This document shows, piece after piece, positions 9,681 to 20,675 of a stretch of DNA of 64,000 bases (its first letter is position 1; each line of letters begins with the position of its first letter). The DNA is from Enterobacter sp. RHBSTW-00175 (GTDB lineage: Bacteria > Pseudomonadota > Gammaproteobacteria > Enterobacterales > Enterobacteriaceae), in NCBI RefSeq assembly GCF_013927005.1, contig NZ_CP055932.1:1-64000 (forward strand), given 5' to 3'. Below the pieces are notes generated by a model, which saw nothing but the letters and a program-made list of their open reading frames with translations, made no database searches and was not told where the DNA came from. Made by a program: the position numbers and the translations under genes.

Positions 9681-10058
9681 TTATTCTCTCATTTCTCTGT
9701 TGCAATACTGACCTCCCAGGGCCTGTGTAATTCTGTCACCAAATAGTATCGTCAGACTACGATCATAGTAAATGGTTTCACCAGTGATAGATTCATGCTT
9801 TAATATTATCCCATAGCCATATCTTTCAAGCATATTCATACCCACCCTTGCCAAATTGTAAGAATAATTTATTCCCCAAATGGAACCATTTCTTCCTTCA
9901 AAAAACTCCGCTCTGTAATATCTTTTTAGAAATTCATAGTGTGCGTCTTCACTAAACATACCCCCTCCCGCTACAGAATTTACATAACAGTTTTTTATAA
10001 TAAAAAGATGAAATGCATAAATATATATCCCGTTTTTCCTCTGCCGCCCACCATTCAC
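9681..10058 (-). CDS. Hypothetical protein, AT-rich
   Basis: A frame of 125 codons on the minus strand, clearly more AT-rich than the glycogen operon. The alternative start ATG at 9959 (MFSEDAHYEF, 92 residues) follows a strong GGGAGGGGG and may be the true one. Aromatic-rich segments (FLKRYYRAEFFEGRNG, GINYSYNLARVGMNMLERYGYG) look like folded protein, but I recognise no family, membrane segment or motif. It lies between transposon debris and the LuxR-type gene. Confidence 0.4.
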   Translation of the reverse strand: MNGGRQRKNGIYIYAFHLFIIKNCYVNSVAGGGMFSEDAHYEFLKRYYRAEFFEGRNGSIWGINYSYNLARVGMNMLERYGYGIILKHESITGETIYYDRSLTILFGDRITQALGGQYCNREMRE

Positions 10059-10293
10059 AGATAGAGGATATAATCCTATATTATTTATTGTATGCTTAAA
10101 TCATTTGATGACTATGGTTTCATATATTTTCATCATGTTAGCACCCATGATGTATGTTTATTTTTTCTGAAGCATACCAATAATCAAACCCCGTTCAACA
10201 TAACAACATAAAATAATTTATAACAAATTTAGTTGAAACTTAATATATGAAATAGTGACTTTCCATAAGCAGATCATTAGTTTATAGGGCATC

Positions 10294-10860
10294 CTAACGA
10301 TGCAGGCTCCTCCTGGCAAAACTGTCGATGATGAGATTTTTTTTGCGGTATATTCCACTTATTTTGGTGGTATTCAGTTTATGCAAAACAATACCGACAA
10401 AAGACTGAACCGTTTTTTTGGAGATCAGCAGGCTACGGGAAATTTCATCTATCGAATAACCATTTAAAATCATATTGATAACATGTGTTTCTCTTTTGGT
10501 AAATGACAACTTGTCCCTCTTCAGATTGATCCCCATTTTTTTAAACGCCTGCCTCATCATGAGATATTCATTACCGCTTAATTCAGTGTCAATGCATACC
10601 GCTTCACGCCCTGTCCCGCTCATTCCTGACGCCGGTTTTAATAAAAAGATAAGATTGACCGGTGAAATGTGTAGGTACTTGAGACGTTCGGCATCGCCGG
10701 TGTTCAGCTCTGACTCCACAATCACCACATCGCTGTTGCTGAAGGCAATATCGCTGACCCGTGAAAACACAACCCTGTTGACGGAGAGGCTGTTGTCGCT
10801 GAACATACATTTCAGACCTACAAGCATGAAATTATTATTGGTAATAACATAGATATTCAT
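10294..10860 (-). CDS. LuxR/FixJ-type transcriptional regulator
   Basis: A 188-residue regulator. The C-terminal LuxR helix-turn-helix (about residues 117-170) shows LSFTKRETHVINMILNGY, then IDEISRSLLISKKTVQSF, the turn and recognition helices. The N-terminal part (MNIYVITNNNFMLVGL) resembles the receiver-like domain of CsgD, RcsA and BglJ-type regulators rather than a full phospho-acceptor domain. It lies 124 bases downstream of pgm in the same direction, separated by a hairpin. Control of the glycogen operon is possible but unproven. Confidence 0.8.
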   Translation of the reverse strand: MNIYVITNNNFMLVGLKCMFSDNSLSVNRVVFSRVSDIAFSNSDVVIVESELNTGDAERLKYLHISPVNLIFLLKPASGMSGTGREAVCIDTELSGNEYLMMRQAFKKMGINLKRDKLSFTKRETHVINMILNGYSIDEISRSLLISKKTVQSFVGIVLHKLNTTKISGIYRKKNLIIDSFARRSLHR

Positions 10861-10949
10861 ATAGTCCCCGCAGCAATACCTTTTGCGAAGCGTCCCGTTC
10901 CTTATGTTCTGACAAAGTGGTGCCTGTATTGGTGTCGCCGGGTAACTAT

Positions 10950-10977
10950 GACGTACTCCGGCTCAGCGGAGTACGTC
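10950..10977 (-). terminator. Hairpin after pgm
   Basis: Perfect 11-base stem GACGTACTCCG / CGGAGTACGTC with a 6-base loop, 7 bases after the pgm stop. There is no T-run on the minus side, so it may be a weak terminator or an RNA-stabilising hairpin between pgm and the regulator gene. Confidence 0.5.
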
Positions 10978-10984
10978 AACTGCT

Positions 10985-12628
10985 CTACTGGTGCGCCGCT
11001 AGCACGCTATTCACGATTTCCACCGCTTCTTTCTCGATCTGCTTGCGATGTGCTTCCCCGAGGAAGCTCTCGCAGTAGATCTTGTAAGCGTCTTCCGTAC
11101 CTGACGGTCGGGCGGCGAACCAGCCGTTGTCGGTCATCACTTTCAGGCCACCAATCGATGCGCCGTTGCCCGGCGCGGCGGTCAGACGCGCAGTGATCGG
11201 GTCACCCGCCAGCTGACTGGCCCTGACCATTTCCGGCGACAGCTTCGACAGCACCGCTTTCTGTGCGGAAGTGGCCGAAGCCTGCAGCCGGTTATAGCTC
11301 GGCGCGCCGAAGCGGGCGGCCAGTTCGTCGTAGTGCTCCTGCGGGTTTTTACCGGTGACGGCGGTGATTTCCGCCGCCAGCAGGCACATGATGATCCCGT
11401 CTTTGTCGGTCGACCACGGCGTTCCGTCAAAACGCAGGAACGAGGCGCCCGCGCTCTCTTCTCCGCCGAAGCCGAAGCTGCCGTCGAACAGGCCGTCAAC
11501 AAACCATTTAAAGCCCACCGGCACTTCAACCAGCCTGCGGCCGAGGTCGTTCACCACACGGTCGATCATCGCGGAAGAGACCAGCGTCTTGCCCACCGCC
11601 ACATCCTGGCCCCACTGCGGGCGATGCTGGAACAGGTAGTTAATCGCCACCGCCAGATAGTGGTTCGGGTTCATCAGCCCTGCCGGCGTGACGATGCCGT
11701 GACGGTCATAATCTGGATCGTTAGCAAAAGCCAGGTCAAACTTATCGCGCAGCGCCAGCAGGCCCGCCATTGCGCACTCAGATGAGCAGTCCATGCGAAT
11801 GGCGCCGTCTTTATCCAGATGCATAAAGCGGAAGGTTTGATCGACGTGATCGTTGACGATAGTCAGGTCGAGCTTGTAGTGCCCGGCAATACGTTTCCAG
11901 TATTCGATACCGGACCCGCCCAGCGGATCGATCCCGAGCTTGAGGCCGGCTTTCTGAATTGCCGCCATGTCGACGATATCCGCCAGCCCTTCGATAAACG
12001 GCTGTACCAGATCCTGCTTTTTAACATGACCGGATGCCAGTGCCGCATCGAGGGAGATGCGCCTGACGCCCTGCAGACCCGAGGCCAGCAGTTCGTTAGC
12101 GCGATTCTCTACCACTTTGGTGACGTTGGTATCCGCCGGGCCGCCGTTCGGCGGGTTGTACTTAATACCGCCATCTTCCGGCGGGTTATGAGACGGCGTG
12201 ATCACGATGCCGTCTGCCAGCGGACCACCTTTTTTGTTGTGCACCAGGATGGCATTGGAAATGGCCGGCGTCGGGGTGAAACCGTTGTGTTCCTGCACGA
12301 TAACATCAACGCCGTTGGCCGCCAGCACTTCCAGTACGGAAATAAAGGCCGGTTCGGAGAGCGCGTGGGTATCTTTACCCACGTAGCAGGGACCGGTAAT
12401 CCCGTTCCTGGCGCGGTCTTCCGCAATCGCCTGCGCGATCGCCAGAATATGCTGCTCATTGAAGTTATGGCGCCCTGCACTGCCACGATGGCCAGAGGTA
12501 CCAAACTTCACCGCATGCTCCGCGTTGCCCGCTTCCGGCCTCAGTACGTAGTACTGCGCGGTCAGCTGAGCGACGTTAATCAAATCACTCTGTTGTGCAG
12601 GCTCCCCTGCGCGTTTACTGTCCGTCAT
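10985..12628 (-). CDS. pgm: Phosphoglucomutase (alpha-D-glucose specific)
   Basis: A 547-residue phosphoglucomutase, the normal length of enterobacterial Pgm. It interconverts glucose-1-phosphate and glucose-6-phosphate in the cytosol. The active-site phosphoserine lies in [12 protein letters not shown] (about residues 143-154), the metal loop in NDPDYDRHG, and the sugar loop in [15 protein letters not shown] precedes the ATG. It is last in the operon, 113 bases after glgP. Here it links glycogen synthesis (via GlgC) and glycogen breakdown (via GlgP) to central metabolism. Chromosomal pgm is not normally in the glg operon. Confidence 0.96.
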   Translation of the reverse strand: MTDSKRAGEPAQQSDLINVAQLTAQYYVLRPEAGNAEHAVKFGTSGHRGSAGRHNFNEQHILAIAQAIAEDRARNGITGPCYVGKDTHALSEPAFISVLEVLAANGVDVIVQEHNGFTPTPAISNAILVHNKKGGPLADGIVITPSHNPPEDGGIKYNPPNGGPADTNVTKVVENRANELLASGLQGVRRISLDAALASGHVKKQDLVQPFIEGLADIVDMAAIQKAGLKLGIDPLGGSGIEYWKRIAGHYKLDLTIVNDHVDQTFRFMHLDKDGAIRMDCSSECAMAGLLALRDKFDLAFANDPDYDRHGIVTPAGLMNPNHYLAVAINYLFQHRPQWGQDVAVGKTLVSSAMIDRVVNDLGRRLVEVPVGFKWFVDGLFDGSFGFGGEESAGASFLRFDGTPWSTDKDGIIMCLLAAEITAVTGKNPQEHYDELAARFGAPSYNRLQASATSAQKAVLSKLSPEMVRASQLAGDPITARLTAAPGNGASIGGLKVMTDNGWFAARPSGTEDAYKIYCESFLGEAHRKQIEKEAVEIVNSVLAAHQ

Positions 12629-12741
12629 TTTTCTCTCCTGTCATATCCGTCAGGCTTATTTATGTGTTGCTGCCGGGTCGCTCATCGACGGGGCCGGTCT
12701 CCTGCCACCCGCCCCGGCGTTTCCTGGTTGTCAGTACGCGC

Positions 12742-15189
12742 TCAGAGTTGCGTTTTGTCGATATACCAGATCTTTTGCGCATACTCCCGCACCGTACGGT
12801 CCGATGAAAAATAGCCCATGTGGGTTATGTTGAGCATCGCTTTGGCGGTCCACTCTTCCGGGGTTCGGTAGAGCGCATCCACCTTGTCCTGACAGTCAAC
12901 ATAGCTGCGGTAATCGGCCAGCACCTGATAGTGGTCGCCAAAGTTGATCAGCGAATCCAGCAGACCGCGATAGCGGCCCGGCTCCTGTGGGCTGAACACC
13001 CCGGTCCCCATCTGGGTCAGCGCCTGGCGCAGCTCTTGATCCTGGTCGTAGTAATCACGCGGCTGATAACCGTTGCTGCGCAGCGCCTCGACCTCTGCAG
13101 CGGTATTACCGAAGATAAAGATATTGTCCTCACCCACGTGCTCCAACATCTCAACGTTGGCGCCGTCCAGCGTGCCAATGGTCAGCGCACCGTTGAGGGC
13201 GAACTTCATATTACTGGTCCCGGAGGCTTCAGTCCCTGCCAGCGAAATCTGCTCAGAAAGGTCCGCGGCCGGAATGATCATCTGCGCCAGACTGACGCTG
13301 TAGTTGGGAATGAACACCACCTTTAGTCTGTCGCCAATCTGCGGATCGCTGTTGATGACTTTGGCGACGTCGTTTATCAGATGGATGATCTGTTTTGCCG
13401 TGTGGTAAGCGGACGCGGCTTTGCCGGCGAAAATCACCACTCGCGGCACCCATTCGGCCTGCGGGTCCGCCTTGATACGGTTGTAGCGGGTGATCACATG
13501 CAGCACATTCATCAGCTGGCGTTTATATTCGTGGATCCGTTTAATTTGCACATCAAACAGCGCGTTCGGGTTCACCACCACGCCCAGCTGACGGGCGATA
13601 TAATCGGCCAGACGCTGTTTATTCGCCAGTTTGGCGGCGCTGACGGCCTGGTTAACCAGCGGATAATCCTGATATTCCCCCATTTCGCTCAGCTGGCTTA
13701 AATCCGTTCGCCAGGTCTGGCCGATATGGCGGTCCAGAACCGCAGCAAGGGACGGGTTAGCGGCAGCCAGCCAGCGGCGCGGCGTGACGGCGTTAGTCAC
13801 GTTGGTGAAGCGGCGCGGAAAGATTCTGGCGAAATCGGCAAACAGCGACTCCACCATCAGCCGGGAGTGCAGTTCCGACACGCCGTTCACCTTGTAACTG
13901 ACCACCACCGCCAGCCAGGCCATCCGTACGCGACGGTCGTTGGATTCATCGATAATCGAGGTCCGGCTCAGCAACGCAATATCATCGGGATAGTGCTCCT
14001 GCATGGTTTTCAGAAAATAGTCATTAATCTCGAAAATAATCTGCAAATGGCGCGGCAGGATTTTCCCCAGCATCTCGACCGGCCAGGTCTCCAGCGCCTC
14101 GCTCATCAGGGTATGGTTGGTGTAGGAGAAGACCTGACAGGTCACCCCGAAAGCGTCATCCCAGCTGAAGCGGTGTTCGTCAATCAGCAGACGCATCAGC
14201 TCCGGGATCGACAGCACCGGATGGGTGTCGTTGAGGTGGATAGCAATTTTATCTGCCAGGTTGTCATAGGTTTGATACAACTGGTAATGGCGAAAAAGAA
14301 TATCCTGCACCGTCGCCGAAACGAGGAAATATTCCTGACGCAGGCGCAGCTCGCGCCCGGAGTAGGTCGAGTCGTCCGGATACAGTACCCGGGAGACGTT
14401 TTCGGAATGGTTTTTATCTTCTACCGCCGCGAAGTAATCTCCCTGATTAAATTTACCGAGGTTAATCTCGCTGCTGGCCTGGGCGCTCCACAAGCGCAGG
14501 GTGTTGGTGGCATCGGTTTCATAACCCGGGATAATCTGATCGTAGGCCACCGCGATGATCTCTTCGGTTTCCAGCCAGCGCGAGTTTTTCCCCTCATGCT
14601 GAATGCGCCCGCCAAAGCGCACGGTATAGCGGGTTTTATGGCGCTCGAATTCCCAGGGGTTACCGTACTCCAGCCAGTAGTCCGGTGACTCCATCTGCCG
14701 GCCGTCGATGATGTTTTGCTTGAACATGCCGTAGTCGTAGCGGATGCCGTAACCGCGTCCTGGCAGCCCCAGCGTGGCCAGGGAGTCGAGAAAACAGGCT
14801 GCCAGACGACCGAGACCGCCGTTGCCCAGGCCCGGGTCATTCTCTTCGTCAATCAGCTCTTCCAGATCCAGACCCATCCCGGCCAGCGCTGTTTTCACAT
14901 CCTCATAGATGCCCAGCGACAGTAAGGCATTCGAGAGGGTACGGCCGATGAGAAACTCCATCGACAGATAATATACCTGGCGCGCCTGCTGCGAGATCCG
15001 CGCCCGATGCGCCCGCAACCAGCGCTCAACCAGCCGATCGCGCACGGCGAACAGCGTAGCATTGAGCCATTCATGCTTATTGGCAAGTGAAGGGTCTTTA
15101 CCGAGAATAAACATGAGGTTATAAGCGATAGCATGCTGCAGCGCTTCTTCATTCAGCCTGGGTGAAATATAACTTATGCGTGGTTCCAT
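12742..15189 (-). CDS. glgP: Glycogen phosphorylase
   Basis: An 815-residue phosphorylase from the ATG at 15189, the same length as E. coli GlgP. The frame also extends to a TTG at 15207, which lacks support. It releases glucose-1-phosphate from glycogen chain ends using phosphate and pyridoxal phosphate. The PLP lysine lies in [14 protein letters not shown], followed by [10 protein letters not shown]. The N-terminal glycogen phosphorylase fold shows [17 protein letters not shown]. It starts 18 bases after the glgA stop, with GGATAAG as ribosome-binding site, so the two are probably co-translated from one message. Confidence 0.97.
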   Translation of the reverse strand: MEPRISYISPRLNEEALQHAIAYNLMFILGKDPSLANKHEWLNATLFAVRDRLVERWLRAHRARISQQARQVYYLSMEFLIGRTLSNALLSLGIYEDVKTALAGMGLDLEELIDEENDPGLGNGGLGRLAACFLDSLATLGLPGRGYGIRYDYGMFKQNIIDGRQMESPDYWLEYGNPWEFERHKTRYTVRFGGRIQHEGKNSRWLETEEIIAVAYDQIIPGYETDATNTLRLWSAQASSEINLGKFNQGDYFAAVEDKNHSENVSRVLYPDDSTYSGRELRLRQEYFLVSATVQDILFRHYQLYQTYDNLADKIAIHLNDTHPVLSIPELMRLLIDEHRFSWDDAFGVTCQVFSYTNHTLMSEALETWPVEMLGKILPRHLQIIFEINDYFLKTMQEHYPDDIALLSRTSIIDESNDRRVRMAWLAVVVSYKVNGVSELHSRLMVESLFADFARIFPRRFTNVTNAVTPRRWLAAANPSLAAVLDRHIGQTWRTDLSQLSEMGEYQDYPLVNQAVSAAKLANKQRLADYIARQLGVVVNPNALFDVQIKRIHEYKRQLMNVLHVITRYNRIKADPQAEWVPRVVIFAGKAASAYHTAKQIIHLINDVAKVINSDPQIGDRLKVVFIPNYSVSLAQMIIPAADLSEQISLAGTEASGTSNMKFALNGALTIGTLDGANVEMLEHVGEDNIFIFGNTAAEVEALRSNGYQPRDYYDQDQELRQALTQMGTGVFSPQEPGRYRGLLDSLINFGDHYQVLADYRSYVDCQDKVDALYRTPEEWTAKAMLNITHMGYFSSDRTVREYAQKIWYIDKTQL

Positions 15190-15207
15190 TTTTCTTATCC
15201 GTAGCAA

Positions 15208-16641
15208 TTAAATAATACGCTGATACAACAGGTGGAAAGACTTTGCGGCACTTTGCCAGCTAAAATCCATGCTCATCGCCTGCCGCTGCACGTAACGCCA
15301 CAGCGAGGGACGCGACCACAGGACACTGGCCCGGTGGATAGCATGTAATAACGATTCCGTCTCGCTGTCGGTAAACACAAATCCGGTCGCGAGCCCGTCA
15401 ACAAGGTTTTCGAGCGAACAGTCGGCGACGGTATCCGCCAGTCCGCCGGTACGGCGAACCAGCGGTAATGTGCCGTAGCGCAGACCATAAAGCTGGGTCA
15501 GACCGCAGGGTTCAAAACGGCTGGGCACCAGGATGACGTCGGCGCCGCCAATCATCTGATGCGACAGCGCCTCGTCGTAGCCGATCCGGATACTCACCTG
15601 CCCGGGGTATTGCGCCTCGGCGGTCAGAAAACGGGCCTGCAAATCCGGGTCCCCGGATCCCAGCAGCGCCAGCTGCCCTCCCTTAGATATAATTCCCGGC
15701 AGCGCGCCAAACAGAAGATCCAGCCCCTTCTGGCTGGTCAGCCGGCTCACAACGGTGAACAGCAGCGCCCGATCGTCCGCCTTCAGCCCCAGCGACGTCT
15801 GCAGCTGCTGCTTGTTCTTCGCTTTCTCCGCCAGTGAATTCTGGTCGTAAGGCGCTGCCAGCAGCGGATCGCGGCGCGGATCCCAGATATTTTTGTCAAC
15901 CCCGTTCAGGATCCCCGACAGTCGCCCTTCCCGCTGACGTTGCCGCAGCAGCTCTTCCAGACCAAACGCGTACTGTGGTTCGGTAATTTCACGGGCATAT
16001 GTCGGGCTGACGGTGGTGATATGGTCAGCGAAATAGAGACCCGCCTTAAGGAAGGAGATTTGCCCATTAAACTCCACCCCGTGCATCTGGAAGAACGACC
16101 ACGGTAACGCGATCTCCGCCATATGCCGGGCCTGAAACAACCCCTGATAGGCAATGTTGTGCACCGTAAACACCGATTTGGCCGGGTTGCCGCGGGTGGC
16201 CAGATAAGCCGGGGTGAGACCCGCGTGCCAGTCATGGGCGTGGACGATTTCAGGACGCCAGAACGGGTCAAGACCACCGGCAAGCTCGGCCCCGACCCAG
16301 CTCAGCAACGCGAAACGCAGGACGTTATCAGGATAATCCTGCATCTGCGGGTTATGATAAGGATTACCCGTCCGGTCATAGAGATGCGGGGCATCAATCA
16401 GATAGATGCCCACACCGTTAAAATGGCCAAACAGCAGCGTCATCCGCCCGGCGAATGTCTCCCTGCTGGCCACCACCTGCGGATCCTGAACCCCGTTGCG
16501 GATCGCCGGAAACCCAGGCAGCAGCACGCGGGTATCCAGCCCCTCGGCAATTTGCGCCGCCGGGAGCGCGCCGGTGACGTCGGCCAGTCCGCCCGTTTTT
16601 AACAGCGGGAACATCTCTGCTCCTACATGTAAAACTTGCAT
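15208..16641 (-). CDS. glgA: Glycogen synthase (ADP-glucose)
   Basis: A 477-residue GT5 glycogen synthase, identical in length to E. coli GlgA. It transfers glucose from ADP-glucose to the growing alpha-1,4 chain. The ADP-glucose site lysine is in LKTGGLADV (residues 15-23). The C-terminal lobe has [17 protein letters not shown] and [16 protein letters not shown] precedes the ATG. It lies 88 bases after glgC. Confidence 0.97.
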   Translation of the reverse strand: MQVLHVGAEMFPLLKTGGLADVTGALPAAQIAEGLDTRVLLPGFPAIRNGVQDPQVVASRETFAGRMTLLFGHFNGVGIYLIDAPHLYDRTGNPYHNPQMQDYPDNVLRFALLSWVGAELAGGLDPFWRPEIVHAHDWHAGLTPAYLATRGNPAKSVFTVHNIAYQGLFQARHMAEIALPWSFFQMHGVEFNGQISFLKAGLYFADHITTVSPTYAREITEPQYAFGLEELLRQRQREGRLSGILNGVDKNIWDPRRDPLLAAPYDQNSLAEKAKNKQQLQTSLGLKADDRALLFTVVSRLTSQKGLDLLFGALPGIISKGGQLALLGSGDPDLQARFLTAEAQYPGQVSIRIGYDEALSHQMIGGADVILVPSRFEPCGLTQLYGLRYGTLPLVRRTGGLADTVADCSLENLVDGLATGFVFTDSETESLLHAIHRASVLWSRPSLWRYVQRQAMSMDFSWQSAAKSFHLLYQRII

Positions 16642-16729
16642 GTATGCTCCTTATTATTCAGCCACAGAGACGACCCGCGACAGGGCAATATTTTCTCTGC
16701 CGCCGGACACGCTTTTTCCGCAAATGGGC

Positions 16730-18013
16730 TCATACCTCAAGTTTGTCCAGCATTTCTTTGGTAACCAGAACGATGCCTTCTTCCGAACGATAAAAGCGTC
16801 GCGCATCCTCAACGGCATTTTCGCCAATCACCGTCCCCTCCGGAATAACGCATCCCCGGTCGATCACGCAGCGTCTTATCCTGCAGGAGCGACCGACCCA
16901 GACGCCCGGTAATAAAACCGACGAATCAATATTACAGAACGAGTTAATCCGAACTCTGGAAAATAGAACCGACTGCACCACCACCGAGCCAGAAATAATA
17001 CAGCCGCCGGAGACCAGAGAATTCATGGTCATGCCATGACTGCCGGAACGGTCCTGAACAAATTTGGCGCTGGGCAGCGATTCGACATAGGTACGGATAG
17101 GCCAGTTACGGTCATAAACGTCCAGCTCTGGCACTACTGAGGCTAAATCCAGATTCGCTTTCCAGTACGCCTCCAGGGTTCCGACATCGCGCCAGTATGG
17201 CTCGGCATTATTATCCGACTGAACGCAGGAGCGCGGGAACGGATGCGCATACGCTTCACCTGCCGCCGTTATCCTGGGAATAATATCTTTGCCAAAATCA
17301 TGGGTGGAGTGTTCATCCCGATCGTCGTCTTCCAGCAGCTGGTAGAGATATTCCGCATCAAACACATAAATGCCCATACTGGCAAGCGAGCGGGTTTCAT
17401 CGCCAGGAATGGTGGGCGGATTAGCCGGTTTTTCAACAAATTCAATGATTTTGTCATTCTCATCCACGGCCATGACGCCAAAAGCGCTTGCCTCTTCAAC
17501 CGGGACCGGCAGGCAGGCCACGGTACAGCGCGCCCCTTTTTCAACGTGATCGAGCAGCATCCGCGAATAATCTTGTTTATAGATATGGTCCCCGGCCAGA
17601 ATAACGACATATTCCGCATCATAGCGGCGGATAATATCCAGATTCTGGGTCACGGCATCCGCCGTCCCCCGATACCAGTTCTCACCATGCACCCGCTGCT
17701 GCGCCGGTAATAAATCCACGAACTCATTCATTTCTTCGTTAAAGAATGCCCAGCCGCGTTGAATATGCTGCACCAGTGAATGGGACTGATATTGTGTAAT
17801 GACCCCGATACGTCTTATTCCGGAGTTAATACAATTCGATAAAGCAAAATCAATAATTCTGAATTTACCGCCGAAATGCACCGCAGGTTTTGCGCGAATA
17901 GTGGTCAGGTCTTTTAATCGTGTGCCACGTCCGCCGGCGAGGATCAGGGCCACGGATTTAAGCGGTAACTGGCGCGACAGCATTAAGTTGTCAGTATATT
18001 CAAGTTTACTCAT
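16730..18013 (-). CDS. glgC: ADP-glucose pyrophosphorylase with altered allosteric site
   Basis: A 427-residue GlgC that makes ADP-glucose from glucose-1-phosphate and ATP, the committed step of glycogen synthesis. The nucleotide loop [11 protein letters not shown] (residues 23-33), the catalytic Asp region in GTADAVTQN and the C-terminal beta-helix are intact and colinear with E. coli GlgC. The E. coli fructose-1,6-bisphosphate activator residues are not kept. Lys39 is Ile (LTTIRAKPA), Arg419 is Lys and Arg423 is Asp ([12 protein letters not shown]), and the last four residues of the basic tail are missing. Residues of the AMP site such as Arg40 and His46 remain. The enzyme is probably active but less responsive to the activator. 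Confidence 0.96.
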   Translation of the reverse strand: MSKLEYTDNLMLSRQLPLKSVALILAGGRGTRLKDLTTIRAKPAVHFGGKFRIIDFALSNCINSGIRRIGVITQYQSHSLVQHIQRGWAFFNEEMNEFVDLLPAQQRVHGENWYRGTADAVTQNLDIIRRYDAEYVVILAGDHIYKQDYSRMLLDHVEKGARCTVACLPVPVEEASAFGVMAVDENDKIIEFVEKPANPPTIPGDETRSLASMGIYVFDAEYLYQLLEDDDRDEHSTHDFGKDIIPRITAAGEAYAHPFPRSCVQSDNNAEPYWRDVGTLEAYWKANLDLASVVPELDVYDRNWPIRTYVESLPSAKFVQDRSGSHGMTMNSLVSGGCIISGSVVVQSVLFSRVRINSFCNIDSSVLLPGVWVGRSCRIRRCVIDRGCVIPEGTVIGENAVEDARRFYRSEEGIVLVTKEMLDKLEV

Positions 18014-18142
18014 AATAATGTCCTGCTATTAAATAAAAGCCATAAAAGAAAATAATGAAGAAAAAGCCTCACTCTTCTGCAAAATAATTCAGAAGTGATC
18101 ACCTCCGGTAATAAGTCAGCTGCAATAAATCAGCTGCGCGTT

Positions 18143-20335
18143 TTATTGCCCTGCAGATTCCCGTACCAGCCAGATTGTCGCCAGCGGCGGCAGAGTCACC
18201 GACAGCGAATGCTCCCGACCGTGGCTGGCGATCGCCTCGCTTGCCACGCAGCCGCCGTTGCCGGTGTTGCTCCCGTGGTAGTGCATCGAGTCGGTGTTCA
18301 GCTCTTCACGCCAGCGCCCCGGCTGGTTAATCCCGAAGCGATAGCCGTGACGCGGTACTGGCGTGAAGTTGCTCGCCACGATTATCTCGTTCCCGGCTTT
18401 ATCGCGACGGACAAAGATAAACACCGACCGTTCATGGTCATCCACAACAAGCCATTCAAAGCCGTAGGGGTCAAAATCCAGTTCGTGCAGTGCCTTATGG
18501 TGGCGATAGGTATGGTTCAGATCGCGCACCAGACGCTGCACCCCGTGATGCCAGTTGTCGCCCCCTTCCAGCAGATGCCAGTCGAGGCTGGCGTCGTGGT
18601 TCCACTCCCGCCCCTGGGCAAACTCGTTGCCCATAAACAGCAGCTTTTTACCGGGGAAGGCAAACAGCCAGCCGTAGTAGGCGCGCAGGTTGGCGAACTT
18701 CTGCCAGGCATCGCCAGGCATCCGGTCAAGAATCGATTTTTTGCCGTGAACCACTTCATCGTGTGACAGCGGCAACACGAAGTTTTCGGTGTAGTTGTAG
18801 AGCATCCCGAAGGTCATCTTGTCGTGATGATAACGACGATAGATGGGATCGAGCTGCATATAGTCGAGGGTGTCATGCATCCAGCCGAGGTTCCATTTGA
18901 ACCAGAAGCCAAGACCGCCCGTCGAAGACGGTCGTGTAACCCCGGCGAAGTCGGTGGACTCCTCCGCCATCGTGACCGCTCCCGGCGTCTGCTCACCGAG
19001 CACACGGTTGGTATTGCGCAGAAATTCAATCGCTTCGAGGTTTTCCCGGCCGCCGTACTCATTGGGCACCCACTCCCCCTCTTTGCGGCTGTAGTCGCGG
19101 TAGATCATTGACGCAACCGCATCCACGCGCAGGGCGTCGATCCCGAAGCGTTCAATCCAGTACAGCGCGTTCCCGACCAGAAAGTTGCTGACTTCACGGC
19201 GACCGTAGTTGTAGATCAGCGTATTCCAGTCCTGGTGATAACCTTCTCGCGGGTCGCTGTGTTCATACAACGCGGTGCCGTCGAACGATGCCAGCGCAAA
19301 GTCATCCGACGGGAAGTGGCCCGGCACCCAGTCGAGGATCACGTTCAGACCCGCGGCATGGGCAGCATTCAGGAAGTAGCGGAAGTCTTCACGGGTACCA
19401 AAACGGCGGGTCGGCGCGTACAGCCCGGTGGGCTGATAGCCCCAGCTGCCGTCGAACGGATGTTCGTTTACCGGCAGCAGCTCCAGATGGGTGAAGCCCA
19501 TCCACTTCGCGTAAGGCACCAGCTGGTCCGCCAGCTCGCGGTAGCTGAGCCAGAAATGGTTATCGGCGTGGCGGCGCCACGAGCCAAGGTGCACTTCATA
19601 AATCGAAATCGGTGCATCAAACTGGTTGGCCTGCTGACGGGACTGTGGCTGTTCGACCTTTTCCGGCATGCCGCAGATAAGCGACGCGCTTTCCGGGCGC
19701 ATCTGTGCCTCAAAGGCATACGGGTCGGATTTCACCCGCAGGTGGCCGTGGGCGTCAATCAGCTCGAACTTATACAGCTGGCCGTTATGCGCGCCGGGGA
19801 CAAACAGCTCCCAGATGCCGGACTCTTTGCGCAGACGCATCGGGTGGCGGCGGCCGTCCCAGTAGTTGAACTGTCCGACCACCGACACACGACGGGCGTT
19901 CGGCGCCCAGACGGAAAAACGCGTCCCGGTGACGCCGTCCATGGTGTCGGCATGGGCTCCCAGCGTCTCGTAGGGCCGCAGATGAGTCCCTTCAGCGAGC
20001 AGCCAGGCATCAAGCTCCTGCAGCAGCGGGCCAAAGCGATAGGGGTCGTCAATCAGGTTTTGCTGACCGTGCCAGGTGACGGCCAGCTGGTAACGAAAAG
20101 GATTTTTCCGGCGCGGCAGAACGCCGCTAAAGAACCCGCGTGTGTCGAGGCATTCGAGTTTACCGACTTTGCGCCCGGTTTTCGGTTCAATCACCCATAC
20201 ATCGGTGGCATCGGGTAATAATGCGCGCACTTCCAGACCCGCATCGGTTGAGTGCATGCCAAGCACGGAAAATGGATCGGAACAATGACCTGCGAGAAGT
20301 GCGGAGATCGCACTTTTTTCATTATAATCAGACAT
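18143..20335 (-). CDS. glgB: 1,4-alpha-glucan branching enzyme
   Basis: A 730-residue GH13 branching enzyme, close to the 728 residues of E. coli GlgB. It introduces alpha-1,6 branches. An N-terminal carbohydrate-binding region ([20 protein letters not shown]) precedes the catalytic barrel with nucleophile Asp in [13 protein letters not shown], acid/base Glu in TMAEESTDF and the third Asp in [15 protein letters not shown] chose the ATG at 20335, which follows AGGGTG; a GTG at 20344 also keeps the frame. It is first in the operon. In E. coli glgX follows glgB; here glgX is absent and glgC follows after 129 bases. Confidence 0.97.
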   Translation of the reverse strand: MSDYNEKSAISALLAGHCSDPFSVLGMHSTDAGLEVRALLPDATDVWVIEPKTGRKVGKLECLDTRGFFSGVLPRRKNPFRYQLAVTWHGQQNLIDDPYRFGPLLQELDAWLLAEGTHLRPYETLGAHADTMDGVTGTRFSVWAPNARRVSVVGQFNYWDGRRHPMRLRKESGIWELFVPGAHNGQLYKFELIDAHGHLRVKSDPYAFEAQMRPESASLICGMPEKVEQPQSRQQANQFDAPISIYEVHLGSWRRHADNHFWLSYRELADQLVPYAKWMGFTHLELLPVNEHPFDGSWGYQPTGLYAPTRRFGTREDFRYFLNAAHAAGLNVILDWVPGHFPSDDFALASFDGTALYEHSDPREGYHQDWNTLIYNYGRREVSNFLVGNALYWIERFGIDALRVDAVASMIYRDYSRKEGEWVPNEYGGRENLEAIEFLRNTNRVLGEQTPGAVTMAEESTDFAGVTRPSSTGGLGFWFKWNLGWMHDTLDYMQLDPIYRRYHHDKMTFGMLYNYTENFVLPLSHDEVVHGKKSILDRMPGDAWQKFANLRAYYGWLFAFPGKKLLFMGNEFAQGREWNHDASLDWHLLEGGDNWHHGVQRLVRDLNHTYRHHKALHELDFDPYGFEWLVVDDHERSVFIFVRRDKAGNEIIVASNFTPVPRHGYRFGINQPGRWREELNTDSMHYHGSNTGNGGCVASEAIASHGREHSLSVTLPPLATIWLVRESAGQ

Positions 20336-20675
20336 GGCAGTCACCCTACTATCATCCTGCGGAAAGAATTAAAACGCCTCTTCCTGCTTTATTGATCCGG
20401 TAATATTCCGCTGCATGCTACGCATCGAAATATCAACACGTTATTCCAGAGCCTTAAGACATGTCGGTTGTCCACAAATAGAGAGTGATTAACCTCCTGA
20501 GAAGTGAGTTAAATGCGCTGTACGACTTCTGTATTATCTGTCTTCAGAATAATTACTCCTGATTTTCTTTCTGTGAGTAAACACTCATTTCTATATTAAT
20601 GGGGAAACTAATTTTTATTTCGTCACGAATGATGAGTTTCCTTCTGCTGAATTCGTCAGATCGTATATAAAAAAA
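20336..20675. promoter_or_regulatory. Upstream region of the glycogen operon
   Basis: About 340 AT-rich bases between glgB and IS903 copy 2. No gene is visible. The operon promoter must lie here or inside the IS903 end. I could not pick one -35/-10 pair with confidence. IS903 copy 2 begins 340 bases before the glgB start, reading away from it. Confidence 0.4.

Noticed and set aside
11333..20218. Long plus-strand frames opposite the glycogen genes
   Set aside because: They are shadows of GC-rich coding DNA; the minus-strand proteins are full-length known enzymes.
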